This document shows positions 37,707 to 46,714 of a stretch of DNA of 64,000 bases, piece by piece. The notes below the pieces were generated by a model, which was not told where the DNA came from, did not search any database, and was given only the letters and a program-made list of their open reading frames with translations. This DNA comes from Streptomyces sp. APSN-46.1 (GTDB lineage Bacteria; Actinomycetota; Actinomycetes; Streptomycetales; Streptomycetaceae). Position numbers and translations under genes: made by a program. Within the stretch, counting starts at the first letter, position 1, and the number at the start of each line of letters is the position of its first letter. The stretch lies in the NCBI RefSeq assembly GCF_022815725.1, contig NZ_JALGRF010000001.1:310001-374000 (forward strand), in the 5' to 3' direction.

Positions 37707-38971
37707 CCACTCGCGCCACCAGTGAGACCGGCTCAGGCACACGCCTCGGCCTGCGCGCCAACCTGGCCCAGTTCAGCCTGCTCGTCGCCGTCAACGCCCT
37801 GGTCGGCGGGATGCTCGGCCAGGAACGCACCGTCCTCCCGCTCCTCGCCGAGGACGTCTTCCACCTGCCCACCGCCACGCTCGGACTCACGTACATCCTC
37901 GCCTTCGGCGCGACGAAGGCCGTCACCAACTTCTTCGCCGGGACCTGGTCGGACCGATTCGGCCGCAAACCCGTGCTGATCGCCGGATGGCTGATCGCGC
38001 TGCCGGTGCCCGCGATGCTGGCCTGGGGCCCGTCCTGGGGCTGGATCATCGCCGCCAACGTCCTGCTCGGCGTCAACCAGGGTCTGACCTGGTCCACCAC
38101 CGTCATCATGAAGATCGACCTGGTCGGACCGGAACGGCGCGGCCTGGCCATGGGCTTCAACGAGGCCGCCGGTTACGTCGCCGTGGCCGCCACCGCCATG
38201 GCCACCGGCGCCATCGCCGAACACGCGGGGCTGCGCCCGGCGCCCTTCCTGCTCGGCGCCGCCTACGCCGTCCTGGCACTGGGCCTGTCCACCCTCGCCG
38301 TACGCGAGACCCGCGAGCACGCCCGCTTCGAAGCCGCCCGTCACCGGGCCCCGGCAGCCGGGGGCCAGGACGGGCAGTTGACCACCGGTCAGATCGCCCG
38401 CCTCACCAGCTTCCGCGACAAAGCCCTCTCGGCCGCCAGCCAGGCAGGCCTGGTCAACAACCTCAACGATGCCCTGGCCTGGGGCATCTTCCCCCTCCTC
38501 TTCGCCGCCCACGGCCTGTCCATCGCGCGGATCGGTATCCTCGCCGCCCTCTACCCCGCGGTGTGGGGCGTCGGACAGATGCTCACCGGTTGGTGGTCCG
38601 ACCACATCGGCCGCAAACACCTCATCACGGCGGGCATGCTGCTCCAGGCCGCCGCCATCGGGCTCGTCGCCGCCGGAACCACCTTCGGCGTCTGGGCCAT
38701 CGCCCAGATCCTGCTCGGCATCGGCACCGCCCTCGTCTACCCCACCCTCCTCGCCGTCATCGGCGACGTCGCCCACCCCGCCTGGCGCGCCCGCGCGGTA
38801 GGCGTCTACCGGCTGTGGCGCGACGGCGGCTTCGCCGTCGGCGCGCTGCTGGCCGGAGTCCTCGCCGACGCCTACGGCCTAACGACGGCCATCTGGGCCA
38901 TCGCCGCCCTCACCGCGGCCTCCGGTCTCCTCGTCGCGGTACGCATGTACGAGACGCACCCGCGCACCTGA
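37703..38971 (+). CDS. MFS transporter of the sulfur module
   Basis: A 422-residue protein with twelve helices. The MFS A-motif is GTWSDRFGRKPVLIAG near residue 80, and its second-half counterpart GWWSDHIGRKHLI near 290. The GTG start at 37703 overlaps the MBL-rhodanese stop by 4 bp (GTGA), so the genes are coupled. It probably moves a sulfur compound such as sulfite, thiosulfate or a thiol product. Direction and cargo are inferred from context only. Confidence 0.85.
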   Translation: MTTRATSETGSGTRLGLRANLAQFSLLVAVNALVGGMLGQERTVLPLLAEDVFHLPTATLGLTYILAFGATKAVTNFFAGTWSDRFGRKPVLIAGWLIALPVPAMLAWGPSWGWIIAANVLLGVNQGLTWSTTVIMKIDLVGPERRGLAMGFNEAAGYVAVAATAMATGAIAEHAGLRPAPFLLGAAYAVLALGLSTLAVRETREHARFEAARHRAPAAGGQDGQLTTGQIARLTSFRDKALSAASQAGLVNNLNDALAWGIFPLLFAAHGLSIARIGILAALYPAVWGVGQMLTGWWSDHIGRKHLITAGMLLQAAAIGLVAAGTTFGVWAIAQILLGIGTALVYPTLLAVIGDVAHPAWRARAVGVYRLWRDGGFAVGALLAGVLADAYGLTTAIWAIAALTAASGLLVAVRMYETHPRT

Positions 38972-39029
38972 CCCGTCGCCCCGTCCGGGGCCCCGTCCGC
39001 TGCGCCGCCGGTAGCTGGCCGACTGCGGG

Positions 39030-39467
39030 TCACATCCAGTCGTCGGGGCCCGGGTCGCCGCCCTCTGCCCAGACCACGAGGCGGCGGAGGTAGTGCGTCC
39101 AGCCCTCCGCGTGGGCGGAGCAGGCCTCAGGGGACGGCAGGCCATGGTGGGCCAGGCGGAGCACGGTGCCCTCGCCGAGCGGTTCGAGGGTGATCTCCAC
39201 GGTGGAGGAGCCGGGGGGTACGGCCATGCCGCCCTCGGCCCAGCCCCAGGTGAAGACCAGCCGCCTCGGCGGGTCGATCTCGACGAACCGCCCCTCGGCG
39301 ACGTTGTCGCCCCTGACGTTCGTCCGGTAGGCGCCGCCGGGCTCGAAGGTGAACTCGCCGTCCTTGCCCATCCAGGCCAGCCACTTGTCGCGCTCGGTGA
39401 AGAAGGAGAACACCGTGGCGGGGCGGGCGGCGATGTGCCGCTCCAGCGTGACTACGTCTGTGCTCAC
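39030..39467 (-). CDS. SRPBCC/AHSA1-family protein
   Basis: A 145-residue protein of the START-like SRPBCC fold. Family pieces are LERHIAARPATVFSFFTERDKWLAWMG and RFVEIDPPRRLVFTWGW, then STVEITLEPLGEGTVLRLAHHGL. It is convergent with the MFS gene. These proteins bind hydrophobic ligands or act as small activators; the ligand is not known. Confidence 0.85.
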   Translation of the reverse strand: MSTDVVTLERHIAARPATVFSFFTERDKWLAWMGKDGEFTFEPGGAYRTNVRGDNVAEGRFVEIDPPRRLVFTWGWAEGGMAVPPGSSTVEITLEPLGEGTVLRLAHHGLPSPEACSAHAEGWTHYLRRLVVWAEGGDPGPDDWM

Positions 39468-39483
39468 TGCGCGGTCCCTTCGC

Positions 39484-39606
39484 TATGACCGCCTGGCCGC
39501 GCCCTCCGGCGTGCTCGCGATCGCATCGGACCTGGCCGACGGCCGCGTGGCCCGGCACCAGGGCACGGTCAGCCGCCTGCTGCCCGACGCGACACAGTTC
39601 CATGAT
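39484..39606 (+). pseudogene. Possible remnant of a CDP-alcohol phosphatidyltransferase
   Basis: The plus frame reads SGVLAIASDLADGRVARHQG, which resembles the D-G-x2-A-R-x8-G signature of CDP-alcohol phosphatidyltransferases. The sequence stops fitting just after TVSRLLPD, and no start or the rest of the enzyme is present. It is short, so this is a weak call. Confidence 0.3.
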
Positions 39607-39666
39607 GGCGCGATACCGACTGCCCCGCCATTAGGCCGGACGCGCCCGACGGGTGCCGCGGCCGGG

Positions 39667-40731
39667 TTACGGCAGGAAGGAGTTGTCGAACGCCTCGTCC
39701 ACGGACACGGGGTTCGTCAGCAGCTTGTGCGACCGCATGAACTCCTCCATCTGCTTCCACTGGGCGGCGTCGTTCTGGCCCGGCTTGGCGGCCCCCTCGG
39801 TCTTCATCAGCGGCAGGGACGCGTTGAGTACGGCCAGCGCGTCGGCCTGCTTCTTCGGATCCTCCAGGCCCGGAACGGTCTTCTTGCTGAGCTCGACCGC
39901 CTCCTTGGGGTGGTCGATGGTGTACTGCAAGCCCTTGAGGGTGGCGGCGATGAACGCCTTGAGGTCCGCGGACCGGCCGTCGACCGTCTTCTGCGAGGCG
40001 CCCAGACCCGCCGCGACCAGCGGCAGGGACGGCGCGGAGCCGGCCGGCTGGATCGTCCGCACGTCCGTTCCGGACTGGGCGAACTGGACGGCGTCGTTGT
40101 TCAGGTAGCCCGTCACGGCGTCGACCTTGCCGCCGGTGAGCGCTGCCTGCTGGGTGAAGCCGATGTTCTGGATCTTCACGTCGGAGGTGGACAGGTTCGC
40201 ACTCTTCAGCAGCGCGAGCAGGGCGAAGTACGTCTCGCCGTACGGTCCCGGCGTACCGATGGTCCGTCCCTTGAGGTCGGCCGCTTCCTTCACCGGGGAA
40301 TCGGACCGGACCATCACCGCGACGGGGTACTTGCGGTAGAGCGTGGCCACGTTCACCACGGGGACCTTCTGCGAGCGCGCCTGGAGCATCTCGTCGCCAC
40401 CCGCGTACACGACGTCTTCCTGTCCGGCGGCCAGTGCGCCGAACTGGGCGTCGGTGAAGCTGTGGTGACGGAGCTTCACATTGAGCCCCGCCTCCTCGTA
40501 ATAGTGCAGCGACTCGGCCACGTAGAACGGGGCGAACTGGATGTTGGGCACGTAGGTGAGGCCCACGGTCAGCGGGGCGCCGCCCCCGCGTCCGTCGCCG
40601 CCCGCGCCGCCGGCCCCCTTGCCGCCGTCGTCGGCGTTTCCGCAGCCGGCGACGGTCACGGTGGCGAGCAGGGCGAGCGCGGACAGGGTGGCGGCCGCAC
40701 GGCTTCTCCCCGGCCGGGTGTGACTGTGCAC
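39667..40731 (-). CDS. ABC substrate-binding lipoprotein, NMT1/THI5-like, probable riboflavin uptake (RibY-like)
   Basis: A 354-residue lipoprotein. The lipobox VTVAGC is near residue 30. The mature part is an NMT1/THI5-type binding protein: LTYVPNIQFAPFYVAESLHYYEEAGLNV, then GRTIGTPGPYGETYFALLALL. I chose GTG 40731 with AAGGA before it because it gives a normal signal peptide. An ATG at 40797 overlaps the ribB stop (ATGA) and would add 22 residues. It lies downstream of ribB on a transcript that starts with an FMN riboswitch, so riboflavin or a precursor is the likely ligand. The divergent permease gene may be its partner. Confidence 0.82.
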   Translation of the reverse strand: MHSHTRPGRSRAAATLSALALLATVTVAGCGNADDGGKGAGGAGGDGRGGGAPLTVGLTYVPNIQFAPFYVAESLHYYEEAGLNVKLRHHSFTDAQFGALAAGQEDVVYAGGDEMLQARSQKVPVVNVATLYRKYPVAVMVRSDSPVKEAADLKGRTIGTPGPYGETYFALLALLKSANLSTSDVKIQNIGFTQQAALTGGKVDAVTGYLNNDAVQFAQSGTDVRTIQPAGSAPSLPLVAAGLGASQKTVDGRSADLKAFIAATLKGLQYTIDHPKEAVELSKKTVPGLEDPKKQADALAVLNASLPLMKTEGAAKPGQNDAAQWKQMEEFMRSHKLLTNPVSVDEAFDNSFLP

Positions 40732-40793
40732 GTGTTCCTTGGCTTCCTGTCTTCCCGAACGCGCCGATCCGCACGCCGAGTTGGTTGGCATTG

Positions 40794-41450
40794 TCATGAC
40801 TGGTCGGCCGCCGCCGCTTCCAGGCCGGTGCGGTACGCCGCGAGGTCGCCCACCGAGATCAGCGCCAGGCCCTCACGGGCGGCGAGCTCTCGCAGGTCCG
40901 CGTACCGGGCCATGCTCCAGTCGGCGAGGACGATCTCGCACATCGTGGTCACGCCCGACAGGCCCGCGAGCCGGGACAGGTCCACGGCCGCCTCGGTGTG
41001 GCCGTCGCGCTCCAGTACGCCGCCGCGCGCGGCGCGGACCGGGAAGATGTGTCCGGGCCGGGCGAAGTCGCCCGGCCGGGCGTGCTGATCGGCGAGGGCC
41101 TGGAGCGTACGAGCCCGCTCCGCCGCCGGAATTCCGGTGGTGCCGCCCTCGACGAGGTCGACGGAGACGGTGAAGGCCGTCCCGTGCAGTCCGGAGTTCT
41201 CCGCCACCATCTGGGGCAGGTCGAGCTCCTCGCAGCGCTCGTACGGCAGCGCCGCGCAGACCACGCCGGACGTGTGGTCGAGCATGAACCTCATCGCCGC
41301 CTCGTCGGTGTACTCGGCGGCCACCATGAGGTCGCCCTCGTTCTCCCGGGACTCGTCGTCGAACACGACGACGAACTGCCCCTGGGAGAAGGCGTGGATC
41401 GCCTGCTCCACCTGTTGCAGACGGTCAGTGGTCATGTGTGCTGTTGCCAT
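40794..41450 (-). CDS. ribB: 3,4-dihydroxy-2-butanone-4-phosphate synthase
   Basis: A 218-residue enzyme of riboflavin synthesis, which turns ribulose-5-phosphate into the four-carbon unit of the flavin. Family signatures are VVFDDESRENEGDLMVAAE, MRFMLDHTSGVVCAAL, FTVSVDLVEGGTTGI and RPGDFARPGHIFPVRA, with RDGHTEAAVDL. It is the stand-alone form; there is no C-terminal GTP cyclohydrolase II domain as in ribBA. The ATG at 41450 has GGAGAG before it. The 240-base leader holds the FMN riboswitch. Confidence 0.93.
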   Translation of the reverse strand: MATAHMTTDRLQQVEQAIHAFSQGQFVVVFDDESRENEGDLMVAAEYTDEAAMRFMLDHTSGVVCAALPYERCEELDLPQMVAENSGLHGTAFTVSVDLVEGGTTGIPAAERARTLQALADQHARPGDFARPGHIFPVRAARGGVLERDGHTEAAVDLSRLAGLSGVTTMCEIVLADWSMARYADLRELAAREGLALISVGDLAAYRTGLEAAAADQS

Positions 41451-41692
41451 TGGCTCTCCTGCGGTCGGGACCAATCGGACGGATGACGTCCGGCTGATAC
41501 GTAACTGCGAGAGAACGCGGCCATGCGGGCAGGCACAGGTCGGCCTGCCTCGATGGACGGTGGGCGGCACGACAGGAGAGGCACTCTGAAAGGAAGGCCG
41601 GCTCCGTGTACCGACACCGTTCCGGGGAAAGCGAGCAGTGTTCCGGGCAGCGGTCCGTCTGCGAACCACCACTATCCGGAACAACATGTCGC

Positions 41693-41820
41693 CGCGCACT
41701 GCCTACCATCCGGACTTTCACCGTCGGTCCTGGAGTTCCACCAGGTCAACCAGCTGATGGCTTCAGCTGGGTCGCGGACTATCACCGCCGGTTCGGAATT
41801 ACACCGACCCCGGAGCGCGC
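41693..41820 (-). promoter_or_regulatory. FMN riboswitch (RFN element)
   Basis: Read on the minus strand, the element starts with GGGGTCGGTGTAATTCC and ACCGGCGGTGATAGTCC. The variable arm is CAGCTGAAGCCATCAGCTGG. Then GGTTGACCTGGTGGAA and GACCGACGGTGAAAGTCC follow, ending GGATGG. Each matches the conserved RFN core in order, with closing pairs at both ends. FMN binding should shut the downstream ribB and transport gene. The expression platform lies in 41451-41692, where small hairpins are visible at 41528-41549 and near the ribosome site at 41476-41492. Confidence 0.93.
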
Positions 41821-42039
41821 GAACACTCGGAGAGGATCTTGGCACAGCCGTCTCGCTTTGTGGACGTGTCCTGCGCCACATTCCGGCTTCCGGAGCTCGG
41901 CCGCGGGCCCGTCGCCGGCCCGTCGTGGGCCCACGGGGCGCGATGTACCGCTGTGGCAAGATCTCGGTGCCCGCCGGGCATGCCGGAAGGCCCCCGGCCG
42001 GTGCCACCAGACCGCGACGGGGACGAAGGAGAACGGGCG

Positions 42040-42942
42040 TTGGGACAGGTCAGAGCGGCCGACCGGACAACAGGCGCAGCCACGGGCGCCGATACCGCGG
42101 GCACGGGGAAGGGCACGGGGGCGGGTGCGGAAGCGGGCACACCGAAGGGCGTTCGCACGGGAGCGAGCGCGGGTACGGGAACGAGCGCGGGTACGGTCCG
42201 GAAGGTGCTCCGGGCCGTCGTGCCGCCGGCGATACCGGGTGTGCTGATACTCGTCCTGTGGACGGCTGTGGTAAGCAGCGGGGCAGTGTCTCCGTTCTTC
42301 CTTCCGCTTCCGTCCGACCTGGGCCGCGAGTTCCTCGCCGCCGTCACCCGCGGTCCCCTGCTGGAGGCCACCGGTACGACGCTGCGCGAAAGCCTCACCG
42401 GCGTCCTGCTGGGCACCGCGGTCGCGGTTCCGCTTGGCTATCTCGTGGCACGCAGCGGGCTCGCCGCCCGGGCCCTCCAGCCCTATCTGGCGGCCACCCA
42501 GGCGCTGCCCGCCGTGGCCCTCGCGCCCCTGCTCGCGCTGTGGCTGGGCTACGGCCTGCTGCCGGTCGTCGTGCTCTGCGCCCTCATGGTCTTCTTTCCC
42601 ATCCTGGTCAACACCACCTTGGGAATCCGCGGGCTCGACCGCGAGGTCCTGGCCGCCGCCCGGGTGGACGGCGTCGGCGCCTGGGGCCTGATGCGCCACA
42701 TCGAGTTCCCGCTGGCGCTGCCGAGCGTTCTGGCGGGCATCCGGACCGGTCTCACGCTGTCCGTCACCGGAGCCGTGGTCGGCGAGTTCGTCATGGGCGG
42801 CGAGGGGCTGGGGCAGCTGCTCGCCGTACAGCGCAACGGCGCCGACACCGTCGGCATGTTCGCCACGCTCCTGATGCTGTCGCTGCTGGCGATGGCGATG
42901 TACGGCGCGATGCGTCGGCTGGAGGCATGGCTGGAGCGCTGA
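42040..42942 (+). CDS. ABC transporter permease, SsuC/ThiX-like, probable riboflavin uptake (RibX-like)
   Basis: A 300-residue permease with six helices. After a 45-residue Gly/Ala/Thr-rich cytoplasmic stretch, the BPD domain runs from about 60 to 295; the EAA-type loop is VLAAARVDGVGAWGLMRHIEFPLALP. The start is TTG 42040, preceded by AAGGAG at 42026-42031; it replaces an upstream ATG that has no ribosome site. It is divergent from the ribB-binding protein operon. No ATPase gene lies nearby, so it may borrow one. Its pairing with the binding protein is inferred from context. Confidence 0.78.
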   Translation: MGQVRAADRTTGAATGADTAGTGKGTGAGAEAGTPKGVRTGASAGTGTSAGTVRKVLRAVVPPAIPGVLILVLWTAVVSSGAVSPFFLPLPSDLGREFLAAVTRGPLLEATGTTLRESLTGVLLGTAVAVPLGYLVARSGLAARALQPYLAATQALPAVALAPLLALWLGYGLLPVVVLCALMVFFPILVNTTLGIRGLDREVLAAARVDGVGAWGLMRHIEFPLALPSVLAGIRTGLTLSVTGAVVGEFVMGGEGLGQLLAVQRNGADTVGMFATLLMLSLLAMAMYGAMRRLEAWLER

Positions 42943-42966
42943 GCGCTCAGCCCCGGTCCGTCAGCC

Positions 42967-42986
42967 CCCGGCCGGTTCCGGCCGGG
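42967..42986. terminator. Short palindromic hairpin between convergent genes
   Basis: CCCGGCCGG (42967-42975) and CCGGCCGGG (42978-42986) pair perfectly, between the end of the permease gene and the end of the broken MFS gene. Confidence 0.45.
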
Positions 42987-43007
42987 TCCGTTCCGCCCAG
43001 CGAATTG

Positions 43008-44211
43008 TCACCGGGTCGCCGCCAGGTCGTAACGGAGAGTCCACCGGGCACTGTTGCCCCACAGCTCGCCCAGCGTCAGCAGGACGGTCACCAGTGCCAG
43101 CAGCGCCACCGCGGGCCAGGTCGGCAGGGAGCCGGTCAGCGCCGCGAGCACACAGGACGCCGCCAGGCTCAGTAAGGCCCAGCCGTGCAGCCGCTTCGCA
43201 CCGGCGAGTGAGTCGGCCCCGCGAGCCGTCCGCACCTGGAGGAGCATCACCATCAGCGTGTTGATGCCGATCAGCCACGCGGCCGCCGGCCGGGGCGCCT
43301 GGGTGTGCGTCACCACCCACAGCGGCATCCCGACCGTCAAGATGATGTCCCCGAGCATGATCGTCCCGCTGACCAGCGACATCGCCAGGTAGGGCAGGTC
43401 CCGTACGGCGGTGCGGCCGGAGGCCGCGTCCTTCGTCCGCCGGGTGCCGGGGATGCGTGGCATCCGCAGGTACAGCAGGCCTCCGGTCACGGCGGTCGCG
43501 GCGTTGCCGAGCATCAGCGAGGTGTAGGCGGCCTGGGTGTCGATCGACATCGCGAGGCCCGCGGCGAGCACGCCCAGCGAGAAGCCGCCGTTGAAGACGG
43601 CACGGCTGTACGCGGACACCGTGACCCGCTGCTCCGGCGGGATCAGCCCGGACAGGATCGCCTGCCGGCCGACGTCCGCGCCGCTCTCCGCCACCCCCCA
43701 GTCCAGTGGCGACGAGGAGGAACAGCCAGAACGAGTGCACCAGGGTCGCCGACACCAGGAACACCGCCTGGAAGCCGACCAGGACGAGCGTCACCTCCCG
43801 GGCGCCGTATCGGTCGGCGAGGTGCCCGATCGGGACGCCGAGGCCGAGTCCCGCGAGGCCGGCCACCGACAGGCCCAGGCCGACCTGGGTCGCCGAGAGG
43901 CCCACCGACCGCACGAAGTACACCGAACTGCCGGATATGTAGAGCCCGAGTCCGATGCTGCCGATCAGCGACACGAGGACGATCAGGCGGGCCGGGCCCG
44001 GTTCCGGCAGCAGGCGGGACAGCCCGCCGGGCCCGCTCCGTCGCAGGTGCGTCGGGCTCGGATCCCCGGTCGGCCACGTCGGGGTCGGCGTCGGCGTCGG
44101 GACCGGGGACGACGCCCGCCCCGGAGCCGCCGGCGCGGCCTCCCGCGTACGGTCGGGCGGACCGATCCAGTGCCGGGCCCGCTCGAAGTGGTAGGTGGGC
44201 AGGGTGACCCG
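43008..44211 (-). pseudogene. Frameshifted MFS transporter joined to a PKS acyltransferase tail
   Basis: The frame from about 44211 down reads RRVTLPTYHFERARHWI, the C-terminal end of a polyketide-synthase acyltransferase region. It continues in frame through a Pro/Thr linker into an MFS N-half (helices from LIVLVSLIGSIGLGLYISG to LVHSFWLFLLVATGLG). At 43694-43699 a run of six C on the plus strand (six G in the coding strand) shifts the frame by one. The C-half resumes as AESGADVGRQAILSGL and runs to a stop at 43008. Either a one-base insertion killed the gene or the run is error-prone or phase-variable. Confidence 0.75.
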
Positions 44212-44257
44212 GCGTGCGCTGCGCGGTGGCCGGCTGCGGCGGCCGGGGTCGGCCCGC

Positions 44258-44401
44258 CTGGACCCCGGCGCCGTCCGCGCCGAACTGGCCGCGCGACTCC
44301 CCGAGTACATGCTCCCGTCGTCCGTCGTGGTCCTCCCCGAGCTCTCCCTGACCCCCAACGGCACATGCGACCGCAAGGCCCTCCCGCCCCCGGTCCGCCC
44401 C
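44258..44401 (+). pseudogene. Remnant of an NRPS adenylation-domain C-terminus
   Basis: The plus frame reads LDPGAVRAELAARLPEYML, then VVLPELSLTPNGTCDRKALPPP, the small C-terminal part of an AMP-binding NRPS domain. The A10 motif is NGTCDR where NGKVDR holds the catalytic lysine, so Lys is replaced by Thr. No rest of an NRPS is present. It lies back to back with the PKS tail and marks the edge of a lost biosynthetic cluster. Confidence 0.65.
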
Positions 44402-44549
44402 GCGTCAACGGGCCGCCGCCCCAAGCGGCAGCGATCGGTCAGCACGAGTCCTGAAGAACCAGGGACCGGCTGACCGGACACGCGAATCGTTGGAGCGGCT
44501 TACCGGGCTGGGCGGTGCCGTGGCTGCGACCACCGCCCAGCCCGGAGTC

Positions 44550-45728
44550 TCAGGCCGCCTCGGAAACCGGGTGCGGCTGTTCGTGCTCGCAGGCGTCGTC
44601 GATGCCGTAGGTCTCCCACGCCGGGAAGTCGTCCTCGGCGGGTACGGGCTCGCCCGGGTCGAGCAGGCAGGCGTCGAGGGCTGCCCGGAGGGCGTCGGGG
44701 CGAAGCCCGGTGCCGATGAAGACGAGTTCCTGGCCCTGGGCGGTGTCCTGGCCGACGGCGCCCGAGGGTTCGAAGCGGGCCACCGCGCCGGCTTGTGACC
44801 ACAGGCCGGTGACCCGGGGGCGGCTGGCGAGCCGGAAGAAGCCCTTGGAGCGCAGGATGTGGCCGAAGGTGCCGCTGTCGAGGCCCTTGGTGACGAAGGT
44901 CCAGAGCCGGCCCGGGTGGAAGGGGCGGTCGGAGCGGAAGACGAGGGAGGAGATGCCGTACTCCTCCGTTTCCGGAACGTGGTCTCCGTTGAGTTCCTTG
45001 ACCCAGCCGGGGGCCTGCTGCGCCCGTTCGACGTCGAACAGGCCGGTGCCCAGGACCTGCTGGAGCGCCACCTGTCCCCGTACCGCGGGCACGATCCGGG
45101 CCTCGGGGTTGAGGCGGGCGAGCGTGGCGCGCAGCCGTGCCGCCTGGTCCGGTCCGACCAGGTCGAGCTTGTTGAGGACGATGACGTCCGCGAATTCGAT
45201 CTGGTCCATGAGGAGGTCGCTGACGGTGCGTTCGTCGTCCTCGTACGGGGCGAGGCCGCGCGCGGCGAGTTCATCGCCACCCCCGAGTTCCGGCAGGAAG
45301 TTCGCCGCGTCGACGACGGTGACCATGGTGTCGAGGCGGGCGAGGTCGCCGAGGGTGGCGCCGTCGTCGCGGGGGAACGAGAACGTCGCGGCGACGGGCA
45401 TGGGCTCGGAGATGCCGCTGGACTCGATGAGCAGGTAGTCGAAGCGTCCCTCGCGGGCGAGGCGTTCGACCTCTTCGAGCAGGTCGTCGCGCAGGGTGCA
45501 GCAGATGCAGCCGTTGGTCATCTCGACCAGGCGTTCCTCGGTGCGCGACAAGGCCGCCTCGCCGCCGCGGACGAGCGCGGCGTCGATGTTGACCTCGCTC
45601 ATGTCATTGACGATGACCGCGACCCTCAGCCCCTCGCGGTTGCCGAGGACGTGGTTGAGCAGGGTGGTCTTTCCCGCGCCGAGGAAGCCGGAGAGGACGG
45701 TCACGGGCAGTCGATCGTACGTCGTCAT
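44550..45728 (-). CDS. COG0523 (CobW/ZNG1-type) GTPase, zinc-starvation metallochaperone
   Basis: A 392-residue G3E GTPase. The P-loop [11 protein letters not shown] is at residues 14-24, the metal motif GCICCTLR near 73 (CxCC), and [11 protein letters not shown] is G4. The C-half is the CobW_C domain. The extreme end [13 protein letters not shown] has Cys and His that could bind metal. It starts seven bases after the rpmF stop, so rpmF-cobW form an operon under the Zur-like box at 45956-45976. Such proteins move zinc to essential enzymes when zinc is scarce. Confidence 0.92.
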   Translation of the reverse strand: MTTYDRLPVTVLSGFLGAGKTTLLNHVLGNREGLRVAVIVNDMSEVNIDAALVRGGEAALSRTEERLVEMTNGCICCTLRDDLLEEVERLAREGRFDYLLIESSGISEPMPVAATFSFPRDDGATLGDLARLDTMVTVVDAANFLPELGGGDELAARGLAPYEDDERTVSDLLMDQIEFADVIVLNKLDLVGPDQAARLRATLARLNPEARIVPAVRGQVALQQVLGTGLFDVERAQQAPGWVKELNGDHVPETEEYGISSLVFRSDRPFHPGRLWTFVTKGLDSGTFGHILRSKGFFRLASRPRVTGLWSQAGAVARFEPSGAVGQDTAQGQELVFIGTGLRPDALRAALDACLLDPGEPVPAEDDFPAWETYGIDDACEHEQPHPVSEAA

Positions 45729-45735
45729 CAGGTGC

Positions 45736-45906
45736 TCAGCCCTCGGGGCGGAGCAGGCCGCGCTCGTACGCCTTCACCAGGCGCTGCGGTACCTGGTACA
45801 CGGAGCCGTCGACCGTGATCGGGACGAGCTGCGGCGCGGTGGCCTTCCACTGGGCGCGGCGGTGGCGGGTGTTGCTGCGGGACATCTTCCGCTTGGGTAC
45901 GGCCAT
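45736..45906 (-). CDS. rpmF: 50S ribosomal protein L32, zinc-free paralogue
   Basis: A 56-residue L32 starting [21 protein letters not shown]. It has no cysteines, so the zinc ribbon of the normal form is absent. Cells use such copies to free zinc from ribosomes in starvation. It is the first gene after a Zur-like box and is followed by a COG0523 GTPase gene. Confidence 0.93.
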   Translation of the reverse strand: MAVPKRKMSRSNTRHRRAQWKATAPQLVPITVDGSVYQVPQRLVKAYERGLLRPEG

Positions 45907-45955
45907 CGGTATCTCCTGGGGTGAGTCGGTAGGCGTCGTCGTCCGCGAGGCTATA

Positions 45956-45976
45956 TGAAAATGGATTCCATTACCA
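45956..45976. promoter_or_regulatory. Zur-like box upstream of rpmF-cobW
   Basis: TGAAAATGGATTCCATTACCA at 45956-45976 has the inverted ATGGA/TCCAT core of Zur sites. It lies 50 bp upstream of rpmF on the minus strand and right after the stop of the GNAT gene. Confidence 0.7.
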
Positions 45977-45977
45977 A

Positions 45978-46547
45978 TTATGCGCGCGCGACGGGGATCG
46001 GGATCTCGAAGTGGACCGTCCCGTAGCCGCCGTGCTCACCCGTCGTGCGGGCATCGCAGACCTCGGTGGCGAGGCTGCGCCAGAACCCCTCCGCACCGGG
46101 AACGTCGACATTCGTGTGCAAGTAGATGCTCTCGTACCCGGGGATGCCGGCGGCGAACTCGCACGCCGTCCGAACCATGGCGCGGGCCAGCCCGTGCCGG
46201 CGATGTCCGGGGCGCACGTACACGCGCAGAAGCTGTGCCGTGCGCCCCGACGGGTAGCGCTCGGCGAGCCAGCGCGGGTGCGGTGGGTGCAGGGGGCCCC
46301 GGGAGTGCAGTGCGGTGGTGCCCACCACCTCGCTGTCGCGCACCGCCACGACGAGGGTGTGGCGCGGGTGGCGGAGATAGGTGCCGTCGATGTCGACGAC
46401 GTCGGAGTGCCACCGGGGGACGTAGCCGTAGTCGAACTCCCGGTAGAAGGTGTCGAGCATGACGCTGCGCGCGCCGTGCACATCCTCCGGTTCGGCGTGC
46501 CGTACCACGTACGCGCCCACTTTTTGATGCTGCGTCAGATTCTTCAT
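45978..46547 (-). CDS. GNAT-family N-acetyltransferase
   Basis: A 189-residue acetyltransferase. The GNAT acetyl-CoA motif A is [25 protein letters not shown] near residue 107. ATG 46547 has GGAGG seven bases before it. It starts 50 bp from a Zur-like box that also faces the metallophore-like operon, so it is probably zinc-regulated. It may acetylate the metallophore or an intermediate. The acceptor is not known. Confidence 0.85.
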   Translation of the reverse strand: MKNLTQHQKVGAYVVRHAEPEDVHGARSVMLDTFYREFDYGYVPRWHSDVVDIDGTYLRHPRHTLVVAVRDSEVVGTTALHSRGPLHPPHPRWLAERYPSGRTAQLLRVYVRPGHRRHGLARAMVRTACEFAAGIPGYESIYLHTNVDVPGAEGFWRSLATEVCDARTTGEHGGYGTVHFEIPIPVARA

Positions 46548-46598
46548 CACTCCACCTCCGGTTTCAGGAGCGGCAGGCTACCGCGAAGAGCGGTCTAT

Positions 46599-46623
46599 TG
46601 GAAATGAAAACGATTTCCGATAG
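46599..46623. promoter_or_regulatory. Zur-like box between the GNAT gene and the ten-gene operon
   Basis: TTGGAAATGAAAACGATTTCC plus flank (46599-46623) contains the GGAAAT...ATTTCC dyad, similar to the box at 59926-59944. It is central in the 167-bp divergent gap, so it can control both directions. Confidence 0.7.
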
Positions 46624-46714
46624 CTTCTCCTTCGTCGGTCCGGAGGCCTCCTGCCAGGCAGTCCGTGCCGCACGCATGCCCAAGAGCTGTGATGGCGGTC
46701 TGAGAGGAAGTCCC

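Noticed and set aside
41523..43175. 550-codon plus-strand frame near the riboswitch
   Set aside because: Off-frame shadow of the permease; the permease frame has the helices and a ribosome site.
42961..44481. Single 506-residue protein on the minus strand
   Set aside because: Its C-terminal third is out of frame with the MFS family; the true C-half is in another frame, so I called a frameshift.
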